Origin: Nitrobacter winogradskyi Nb-255
GTDB taxonomy: Bacteria; Pseudomonadota; Alphaproteobacteria; Rhizobiales; Xanthobacteraceae
Assembly: GCF_000012725.1 (NCBI RefSeq)
Contig: NC_007406.1
Coordinates: forward strand, 1,392,001 to 1,456,000
DNA: 64,000 nt
Reading direction: 5' to 3'
This document shows, piece after piece, positions 57,609 through 64,000 of the stretch (positions within the stretch are counted from its first letter, which is position 1; each line of letters opens with the position of its first letter). Below the pieces are notes generated by a model. It did not search any database. It was not told the origin of the DNA and saw only the letters and a program-made list of their open reading frames with translations. The translations under genes and the position numbers were made by a program.

Positions 57609-58166
57609 CTAGCGCAATCCTTCGTAGACCATGAAGCCGCGCGCGATCGCCAGCTTCTTGAGGGCGCGCGGGACGAAGCGTTGCGGCGGATGATTCAGAT
57701 AGCGCCACGAGGTGAGGGTGAAGTCGGCTACCGGCTGCCGGCTATGCTGCATCGGCGCCAGCAGGCCGGTGAGGCTGATGGGTGTATGTGCGCGATGGTT
57801 GAAGGGTAACAGCAGCAGTTCGAAATGTGCGAGCGATCCGTTCCTCTCGGTAGCGGTCAGACCTGCGACCGAGACCAGCAGTTCTTCGGATACGATGCCG
57901 AGAATGTCGGTGATTTCATCGCGGCTTGCGGCGGCGAACAGGGCTGAAAAATTATCGCCTTTGAGATCGCGGTCAAGCAGGGCGCACACGCGGGTTCCGG
58001 CGACACGGAACGGATAGCCGCGCTCCGGATCGTAGGACAGCACGAATATGTCCCCGAGCAGCTGGCGAACCGCGTTCGGTTCGATCACGCGCCGGTCGGG
58101 GGCGCGCTCGCCATCCCGCTTCTCATCCCAATACGCGAAGAATGCCCGGTTCGATGGATGTTTCAT
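57609..58166 (-). CDS. PAS-fold protein of the PAS_5 (DUF1419-like) type
   Basis: A 185-residue protein starting at ATG 58166 (MKHPSNRAFFAYWDEKRDGE). The pattern WD.KR..R.AP...IEP.A.R..LGD.FVL is that of alphaproteobacterial stand-alone PAS proteins (PAS_5); residues 55-140 form the PAS core (YPFRVAGTRVCALLDRDLKG). No output domain is attached, so it is a sensor or protein-interaction module. Confidence 0.75.
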   Translation of the reverse strand: MKHPSNRAFFAYWDEKRDGERAPDRRVIEPNAVRQLLGDIFVLSYDPERGYPFRVAGTRVCALLDRDLKGDNFSALFAAASRDEITDILGIVSEELLVSVAGLTATERNGSLAHFELLLLPFNHRAHTPISLTGLLAPMQHSRQPVADFTLTSWRYLNHPPQRFVPRALKKLAIARGFMVYEGLR

Positions 58167-58577
58167 GATGCAACCGTCCCGACCGGGGCTCGAACCGGAC
58201 AAATCCGTCCTGCTTCAAGGCGACCCTCGGCCTCTTGCTGTTGTGCAGGAGTGGTGTTGCAGCGTCCATGCCGGGAGGGCGGCTTCCGCGTCATGCGATC
58301 CCTAATTGTGCCGTTAACGTTAAATTCACCATGTGAATTAACGCCTCGGTAACTTACGCGCTTCGCGAGATTCCTTGCTTGCCAGCGAAGGGGGGCGGGT
58401 AGGGGAGCCCGCGGCCCGGCTGCATCGGCTGTCGCCGTCATCGACAGCAAGAGCCGGATTGAGGTATTAGTCCGCTTGATCCGCGCGACCGCCGGTCGCA
58501 ATCGTAGTGGCATGAGACCGGATAGAGCGCCGTTCGCGGACTATCCCGTACTCGATGATGGCAGAGGCAAACGCTGA
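58167..58577. other. Intergenic region with palindrome
   Basis: About 410 bases without a supported gene. Contains GTTAAATTCACCATGTGAATTAAC (an interrupted inverted repeat around 58318-58341) that could be an operator for the divergent PAS gene or the next plus-strand gene. Confidence 0.4.
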
Positions 58578-59048
58578 ATGAGACAGGCGGGAAGAGTCGC
58601 GCGGTTTTGGGTGGCCGCTTTTGGTGTTGTGGTCGGCCTTCAATCGGCCTGTATTCCGGCCGGGTCTGATGAATTCCGAGGTGGCGGCGCGGCCATCGAG
58701 AACAGCCAGTTCCGGCTGGCTCTCCTTATCAAGAACGAGGCTGGCCATGCTCGCGATGGCTCCACCATTCTGGTGAGCGAGGTCTCGGCCGAAAAGGCGG
58801 AGGTTTCGGAGGATACTCAAGCGAGCGAAACCTCAGCGGAAAAGGCGGAGGTCCCGGCTGACACTCAGGCGAACGAGGTCCCAGCGGCAAAGGAAGAGGT
58901 CCCCGCGGAAAGGGAACGAGACCACAGCGCTCGAAGTCTTGAGGAGATGCTGGCCTGGTTCCTGAAGGGAGCGGCCTTGCTGACCGCCATGGTGCTTTTC
59001 TACAAAGGGCTGAAATGGTGGGTGTTGCGCAATCGGCAGAGCGAGTAA
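58578..59048 (+). CDS. Membrane protein with 16-residue glutamate-rich repeats
   Basis: A 156-residue protein with an N-terminal signal or anchor (VARFWVAAFGVVVGLQSACI), an internal acidic region and a C-terminal membrane segment (GAALLTAMVLFYKGLKWWVL). In the middle, three imperfect repeats of about 16 residues occur (SAEKAEVSEDTQASE, SAEKAEVPADTQANE, PAAKEEVPAERE), encoded by 48-base direct repeats at about 58779-58920. The repeats look like a recent tandem expansion and could form a rigid spacer between two membrane anchors. No family recognised. Confidence 0.55.
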   Translation: MRQAGRVARFWVAAFGVVVGLQSACIPAGSDEFRGGGAAIENSQFRLALLIKNEAGHARDGSTILVSEVSAEKAEVSEDTQASETSAEKAEVPADTQANEVPAAKEEVPAERERDHSARSLEEMLAWFLKGAALLTAMVLFYKGLKWWVLRNRQSE

Positions 59049-59092
59049 CATACTCGCTTTCTGTTCTCCTGTCGCAACTGTTTTGACATGGT

Positions 59093-60052
59093 TTGAAAGG
59101 TTGCGTTGTCGGGAATGTCGCGCGACCTGCGACCGGGAAGGGACCGTCTGGACCACCATTTGATGGGTTTCATCAGCCGGATCGAACCTCGTTTGCACAA
59201 TCTCCTTATGCAGCTTATTCAGCCTATCGTCCCCTTGAGCCCGTCAGGTCGCCGCCCTTGGACTCCCCCCCAGATCCATCGTCAGAACGTCCGCCGGAAC
59301 CTCCGCGTGAACCGATCCTGACCCTGCCGGGGCCGTTGACCGCCTATATCGGCCTTCTGGCGGCCATTCATGTTATGTGGTCGTCTGTTCCGCCTGATCT
59401 GGAATATTGGATCATCGAGGCGTTCGGCTTCATTCCGAAGCGGTACGATCCGAGTCTCCTGGCGACGGCGTTTCCAGGAGGAAGCGGCGCCAAGGTCTGG
59501 ACCTTCGTGACCTATTCGCTGCTGCACGCCAATCTCAGTCACATCGGTTTCAATATTTTGTGGTTGCTGCCCTTCGGCAGCGCGCTGGCGCGCCGTTTCG
59601 GCGGCTTCAGGTTTTTTCTTTTCATGGCGGTAGCCGCCGTCGCCGGCGCGGCCGCGCATCTTGTAACCCACGAGCATAGTATCGCGCCGATGATCGGTGC
59701 GTCAGGATCGGTGTCCGGCGCGATGGCCGCGTCGATCCGGTTCGCCTTCGCGCAGGGAAGCTTTCTGTCCTTCGGGCGCGGCGATGCCGACGCCGCCGCG
59801 CAGGTGCCGGCGCTGTCGTTGACGCGCGCATTGCAAAACCCCCGCGTGCTCGCGTTCCTCGCGGTCTGGTTTGGTATCAACATCATCTTCGGCATGGGAT
59901 CGATCGCGATCGGCTCCGAGCCCGGCAGCGTTGCGTGGCAAGCTCACATGGGCGGCTTTATGGCGGGCCTTCTATTGTTTTCGTTGTTTGATCCGGTGCC
60001 TCGTCCGGCGCGCGACCCCGACGACGCGTCTTCCGGGGCGGATCATTTTTAA
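59093..60052 (+). CDS. Rhomboid-family intramembrane serine protease
   Basis: A protein of about 319 residues with a proline-rich cytoplasmic N-terminus and six or more membrane segments. The rhomboid active site is visible: HANLSHIGFNILWLLPFGSA (first His/Asn region), GASGSVSGAMA (nucleophilic Ser in GASG) and AWQAHMGGFMAG (catalytic His). An insertion of about 25 residues lies between the Ser helix and the last helices. The start codon seems to be TTG 59093 and is uncertain. Confidence 0.88.
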   Translation: MKGCVVGNVARPATGKGPSGPPFDGFHQPDRTSFAQSPYAAYSAYRPLEPVRSPPLDSPPDPSSERPPEPPREPILTLPGPLTAYIGLLAAIHVMWSSVPPDLEYWIIEAFGFIPKRYDPSLLATAFPGGSGAKVWTFVTYSLLHANLSHIGFNILWLLPFGSALARRFGGFRFFLFMAVAAVAGAAAHLVTHEHSIAPMIGASGSVSGAMAASIRFAFAQGSFLSFGRGDADAAAQVPALSLTRALQNPRVLAFLAVWFGINIIFGMGSIAIGSEPGSVAWQAHMGGFMAGLLLFSLFDPVPRPARDPDDASSGADHF

Positions 60053-60286
60053 CGACGGCTTGCGATGCAGGCTGATTTCATTCATCATCCACTCGGTCAG
60101 GCGAGTTTGAATCCGTTCTCGTGATGGAAACGATGCCCCTGTCGGTGCGTTTCACTCTTTACGGGTTGGACGTTTAGACAAGATGGACGTTTAGCTTTCG
60201 CCTGAATGCTAAACGGCAAGGATCGCGCAAAGTGATCCCGCGCGATCCCCGCAAGGGAAGCGACGTCCCTCCAAGGGAGGCCGACC

Positions 60287-60715
60287 ATGACAGTACGTGC
60301 CATTCTCAGCGCCAAGGGTCCTCAAGTCGCAAGCGTCGAACCCGACGTGAAGCTTTCGGCGGCGCTCAGGATTTTATCTGAGCGGCAGATCGGGTCCGTT
60401 ATCGTCGTGAGCGGTGCGCGCATAGAGGGCATTCTGTCCGAGCGGGATGTTGTCCGCGCGCTTGATGAGCACGGCGCGGCGGCGCTCGACCAACCGGTCA
60501 GCGCCGCCATGACTCGCAAGGTTGTCAGTTGCCGCCTGTCGGATACGGTTGCTCACCTCATGGAAGTCATGACGGCGGAAAGGTTCAGGCATCTGCCGGT
60601 GGTGGAGGAGGGAAAGTTGGTAGGCCTGGTCTCGATCGGGGACGTCGTGAAACTGCGACTTCAGCACTACGAAGCCGAGCAGGAGGCGCTACGCGACTAC
60701 ATCAACATGGCCTGA
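60287..60715 (+). CDS. CBS-domain pair protein
   Basis: A 142-residue protein made of two CBS motifs (residues 8-65: SVEPDVKLSAALRILSERQI; residues 75-130: LMEVMTAERFRHLPVVEEGK). The tandem forms one Bateman module that binds adenine nucleotides. It is close to a family found next to alphaproteobacterial stress genes. GGAGG upstream of ATG 60287. An IS5-type element sits 15 bases after the stop. Confidence 0.9.
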   Translation: MTVRAILSAKGPQVASVEPDVKLSAALRILSERQIGSVIVVSGARIEGILSERDVVRALDEHGAAALDQPVSAAMTRKVVSCRLSDTVAHLMEVMTAERFRHLPVVEEGKLVGLVSIGDVVKLRLQHYEAEQEALRDYINMA

Positions 60716-60730
60716 ACACGTTTCCTATTA

Positions 60731-61579
60731 GGGCCAATCGACATTCAGGATTCCCAAGATGCGTAATCGCTGATTCATAGGGTTCCGTGACTTGCACGGA
60801 GCGTGTGATGGCGGCGAAGCGGTACGAATTGAACGAGGCGCAATGGTCGAAAATTTCGTCGTTGCTGCCCGGCAAGACAGGCGATGCAGGTCGCACGGCA
60901 GCGGATAATCGTCTGTTCGTGAACGGCTGTTTGTGGGTTCTGCGCTCGGGTGCGCATTGGTGCGATCTGCCAGAGCGGTACGGCAAATGGAAAACGGTGC
61001 ACCGGCGGTTCAGCCGTTGGTGTCATGCGGGCGTTTGGGAGCGCGTGTTCGCAGCCCTGACGGCGGATCGGGATAACCAGTATCTGATGATCGACAGTAC
61101 CATCGTTCGTGCTCACCAGCAGGCCGCGAGCGGAAAAGGGGGGCCAGGGATCAGGCGCTGGGGCGCTCCCGAGGTGGACTGACCACCAAGATCCACATGT
61201 TGGCTGATGCGCTCGGGCGCCCGCTCCGGTTCGTTATCACGGCCGGATAGGCCGGCGACGTGACTCAGGCACCGGCCTTGCTTCGTGGCCAGACCGGCGA
61301 AGCCGTGCTCGCCGACAAAGCCTATAACAGCAACGCCCTGCGCATGCTCATCGCCGGGATGGGCGCAACAGCCGTCATCCCATCCAACCGAACCCGCAAG
61401 GTGATCATCCCGCACGACGCCACAGCCTACAGACAACGCAATCGTATCGAGCGCTGCTTCTGCCATCTCAAGCACTTCCGCCGCTTCGCAACGCGCTACG
61501 ATAGACGATCAGCCCACTTCGCCGGGTTCATCCATCTCGCTGCCGCAATGATCTGGCTGCGGTGAATGTCGATTCGTCC
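60731..61579 (+). mobile_element. IS5-family element, type A, copy 3 (diverged)
   Basis: An 849-base relative of the elements at 22406 and 31550. Ends GGGCCAATCGACATTC and GGACGAATCGACATTC, flanked by TA (60729-60730, 61580-61581). The right end lies inside the stop codon of the patatin gene. Confidence 0.88.
60808..61565 (+). pseudogene. IS5-family transposase (type A copy 3), nonsense mutation
   Basis: Frame 1 starts at ATG 60808 (MAAKRYELNEAQWSKISSLL) and is intact. In frame 2 the codon after VITAG is TAG at 61248-61250, where copies 1 and 2 have CAG (TAGQVGD). The rest (DVTQAPALLRGQTGEAVLAD, then RQRNRIERCFCHLKHFRRF) is open after a restart. The slip site AAAAGGGGGG is conserved (61134-61143). 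Apart from read-through, this copy is inactive. Confidence 0.87.
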
Positions 61580-62625
61580 TAAGGCTCGGTTCCATCTTCA
61601 GCATCGGCCGGGCGGATAGTGTCCGGCGCTGAGGCCGGGGCGAGCACTTCGATCGCTTCCACAATGGCTTCGATCGCTCGATCCGCAGCGCGTGTGCCGT
61701 GCTCGATCAGATCGTCGGCGCGGTGGAAGTCGAACCAGCCAATCTGTCCGACCCGTGGCGAGATCAAAAGGTCCGGCGGGTCGCCGGCGAGCCGCGCCCG
61801 CGTGATTCGATCCTGCATGATGTTGAACGCGTCGGTCATGACCGACACGACGCCCGGGCGATTGCCGCCGCCGAAGAATTCGCGCTTGACCGTTCGCTCG
61901 AGCGAAAAAAACCTGCTGAAGCCCAGTCTGCTCGGCGGTGGCTCGACGATCTCCTCCTGCACGCCGTTCTGCGTGCCGTGGGAAAATATCGTGGTGCTGC
62001 GACCGAACACGTCATTGGAGAGGTTGGCTGCAATCACGACCTCGGCGCCCAGCGCGCGGGCCGTGGAGACGGGCACCGGGTTGACGAGCGCGCCATCGAC
62101 CAGCCAGCGATCGCCAACCAGCATCGGTGCAAAAATGCCGGGAAGGGCATAGGACGCGCGCATGGCATCGACCAGCCGCCCGTGCGTAAGCCAGATTTCA
62201 TGGCCGGTGCGCACTTCCGTCGCGACGCTCGCGAACTTGAGCGGCAGTTCTTCGATCTGGATGTCACCGAGAGCGTTTTCGAGCCGGGCCGTGAGCTTGG
62301 CGCCGCCGATCAGTCCGGAGCCGTTCAACCGGATGTCCAGGTAACTGAAGAGACTCCGAGGCTGCAGGCTGCGAGCCCACTCCTCCATGGTATCGAGACG
62401 GCCCGCGGCATAGGCGCCCCCGACCACCGCTCCGATCGATGTGCCCACCACGACATCGGGCTGGATGCCGTGCGCGATCAGGGAACGGAGAATGCCGATA
62501 TGAGCGAAGCCGCGCGCGGCTCCGCCGCCGAGGGCCAGTCCGATCACGGGCCGCCTGACGCTATCCAATCCTACTTTCCGGCCGTTCGACCCGTTCTGGT
62601 CGCGACCTTTCATATCCTCCGGCAC
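61579..62625 (-). CDS. Patatin-like phospholipase (RssA-type)
   Basis: A 348-residue patatin-family acyl hydrolase. The oxyanion loop is GLALGGGAARGFAHIGIL; the nucleophile is S63 in GTSIG; the dyad aspartate is D177 in LVDGALVNPVPV. It starts with GTG 62625 (GGAGA upstream). It lies downstream of the 62862 gene region on the opposite strand. The stop codon TAG at 61579-61581 is partly made by the IS end: without the IS the same position would read TAA, so the protein is not shortened. Confidence 0.92.
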   Translation of the reverse strand: MPEDMKGRDQNGSNGRKVGLDSVRRPVIGLALGGGAARGFAHIGILRSLIAHGIQPDVVVGTSIGAVVGGAYAAGRLDTMEEWARSLQPRSLFSYLDIRLNGSGLIGGAKLTARLENALGDIQIEELPLKFASVATEVRTGHEIWLTHGRLVDAMRASYALPGIFAPMLVGDRWLVDGALVNPVPVSTARALGAEVVIAANLSNDVFGRSTTIFSHGTQNGVQEEIVEPPPSRLGFSRFFSLERTVKREFFGGGNRPGVVSVMTDAFNIMQDRITRARLAGDPPDLLISPRVGQIGWFDFHRADDLIEHGTRAADRAIEAIVEAIEVLAPASAPDTIRPADAEDGTEP

Positions 62626-62861
62626 GATAGAGATTCTCCGACTACCGATATCGGTTACCGCGCTTCCGGCGGACAGGGTGAGCGCAAGACAGGATGAAGT
62701 CAGGATGACTTGCCGGATGCTGCTTCGCCCGGGCGGAAATTATCACCGGACAGCGGTGTTTCAACCCGGCGAGCCGGTTTTTAAGCCTTCCACAGCAGGA
62801 TGCAATTCTGAACGGGTTCAGAGGCTTGAATTTGCCGTGTTTTCCGGGAAGAACCGGCACC

Positions 62862-63911
62862 ATGATCTTCGGGGGAAATCATCGATATCGTTCAGGTCGG
62901 CGCTCGTGGCCCCTGCTCGTGTCGGTTGTCACGCTCCTCGCGACGTATCCTCACATATCCTCGGCGCAATTGTTCAGCGAACGTCCGCCGCCGGTCCCGC
63001 CGGAATCCGTTCCGGAAGCGCCGCCGCCGGGAGCTGCGATCAGCCTCGCGCCGTCCGCCGATCCGGCGTCGATGCCAAATCTGCCTGCGCCATTGACTCA
63101 GGCGCCGGTCGCCGCCGTTCCGCTGACGTCCTCGCCCAGGGTCGCATCTCCCGCGCAGGCGGTGCTGTCACTGACCGCGCGCTACGGCAAGGATCTGCCG
63201 GCCATCAATAGCGGGCTGATCTGGCGCGTTTATTCCGACCGACCTGACGAGACCGGCGCCTTCAAGCTGGTGCGCGAGGATCATGAGGCGACGCCGAGCA
63301 TCGCGCTCCCTCCGGGCGACTATGTCGTGCACGTTTCGCTGGGGCTGGTCAGCGCCGCGCGGCCCGTGACGCTCAGGTCCGACGCCGACCGGGAGTCGTT
63401 CGTGTTGCCGGCGGGGGGATTGAAGATCGAGGGACGAGTCGGCGCATCGATGATCCCGCCCAACCAGATTTCCTTCAGCATCTATAAAGGCAGCCAGTTC
63501 GAGGGCACCGAACGCGCGCCGCTCCTGCCCAATGTCGCCGGGGGCGACGTCATGCTTCTGCCGGAAGGGACCTACTACATCGTTTCCAACTATGGCGACG
63601 CAAACTCGGTCGTACGATCGGATATCCGGGTGCAAGCAGGGAAGCTGACCGACGTGACGATCTCCCATCGCGCCGCGGTCATTACCCTGAAGCTCGTCAG
63701 TGACAAGGGCGGGGAGGCGCTGGCCAATACGGCGTGGTCAGTCCTGACGCCCGGAGGGGACGTCATCAAGGAGTCGATCGGAGCCTTTCCCCGCGTCGTG
63801 TTGGCCGAGGGGGAATATCGCGTCATCGCCAAGAACGAAGGCAAGGTCTTCGAACGTGGCTTCGAGGTCTCCAACGGCGTTGACGGCGAAATCGAAGTTC
63901 TCGCGCGTTAG
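62862..63911 (+). CDS. Secreted protein with beta-sandwich repeats
   Basis: A 349-residue protein starting at ATG 62862. After a signal peptide (WPLLVSVVTLLATYPHISSA) there is a proline-rich linker of about 70 residues, then three similar beta-sandwich-like modules (LPPGDYVVHVSLGLVSAARP, LPEGTYYIVSNYGDANSVVR, LAEGEYRVIAKNEGKVFERG). The LP.G.Y.V pattern is that of carboxypeptidase-regulatory/PEGA-like domains, so it is probably a periplasmic or surface protein. No enzyme motif. Its TAG stop is shared with the repeat that follows. Confidence 0.7.
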   Translation: MIFGGNHRYRSGRRSWPLLVSVVTLLATYPHISSAQLFSERPPPVPPESVPEAPPPGAAISLAPSADPASMPNLPAPLTQAPVAAVPLTSSPRVASPAQAVLSLTARYGKDLPAINSGLIWRVYSDRPDETGAFKLVREDHEATPSIALPPGDYVVHVSLGLVSAARPVTLRSDADRESFVLPAGGLKIEGRVGASMIPPNQISFSIYKGSQFEGTERAPLLPNVAGGDVMLLPEGTYYIVSNYGDANSVVRSDIRVQAGKLTDVTISHRAAVITLKLVSDKGGEALANTAWSVLTPGGDVIKESIGAFPRVVLAEGEYRVIAKNEGKVFERGFEVSNGVDGEIEVLAR

Positions 63912-63959
63912 AGCATGATCCCGAAAAGTGGAAACCGGTTTTCGGACAAGATCATGCTC
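63911..63959. repeat. TAGAGCATGATC palindrome, second copy
   Basis: GAGCATGATC (63911-63920) and GATCATGCTC (63950-63959) enclose CCGAAAAGTGGAAACCGGTTTTCGG. This is nearly identical to 54185-54233. The first bases (TAG) are the stop codon of the preceding gene. It is followed, up to the window end, by CCTAATTCAACGCAGTTGA, which resembles the second palindrome at 54254-54284. Confidence 0.85.
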
Positions 63960-64000
63960 AAATAAAAAGCTAGGCGACGAGCCTAATTCAACGCAGTTGA

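Overview
The window looks like a chromosome segment of an alphaproteobacterium of the Bradyrhizobium / Rhodopseudomonas / Nitrobacter group. This is inferred from a GC-rich core with a recA - alaS - icd order, a glycine-riboswitch-controlled gcvT-gcvH-gcvP operon, a purC-purS-purQ-purL operon preceded by an F1-ATPase zeta-inhibitor gene, a GAAC-N7-GAAC (alpha-type) SOS box before recA, and several families of short palindromic intergenic repeats. The cyanase gene and the heavy IS load (11 elements in 64 kb) would fit Nitrobacter, but the genus is a guess from content, not a database match.

Layout. 0.06-1.7 kb: a minus-strand XRE regulator / ImmA-like peptidase / DUF5659 module of mobile-element type. 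2.4-7.0 kb: a small membrane protein and a two-gene RND efflux system (adaptor then pump). 7.6-9.8 kb: exbB-exbD-tonB. 9.9-15.8 kb: a tail-anchored hypothetical protein, an M50 site-2-type protease, an overlapping JmjC/cupin hydroxylase + FemAB/GNAT pair, a secreted caspase-like protein and a small secreted protein. 16.3-20.4 kb: an accessory strip of microproteins, DUF1508, small HTH and membrane proteins and an IS1595-family transposase. 20.6-28.2 kb: recA, a repeat-rich spacer, an intact IS5-type element and the glycine cleavage operon with its tandem glycine riboswitch. 28.2-43.3 kb: alaS, icd and a TrmJ-DUF559 fusion, separated by IS clusters. One cluster holds four different IS elements stacked at a single CTAG inside one gene; a second holds two of the same elements; a third is an IS3-like element in a macrodomain gene with an unusually long flanking duplication. 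43.3-44.8 kb: an HTH protein and cyanase (cynS). 45.1-50.8 kb: zeta inhibitor, purC, purS, purQ, a foreign-looking gene wedged between purQ and purL, purL, bolA. 50.9-53.7 kb: egtB-egtD (ergothioneine) on the opposite strand, then the CGFS glutaredoxin that partners BolA. 53.9-64 kb: PepSY-like secreted protein, a second IS630, rpsD, murI, a PAS protein, a rhomboid protease, a CBS protein, a decayed IS5-type copy, a patatin phospholipase and a secreted repeat-domain protein.

Main themes. (1) Nine of the eleven IS elements (three families) sit at TA, and eight of those sit exactly at CTAG. Removing each block restores the interrupted reading frame, and CTAG occurs at the ends of the local palindromic repeats, which appear to be landing sites. 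(2) Several gene ends are shaped by mobile DNA: stop codons supplied by the CTAG target, stops embedded in TAGAGC repeats, and an IS sitting in the stop codon of the patatin gene. (3) Core operons carry recent passengers, most clearly the AT-rich gene between purQ and purL.
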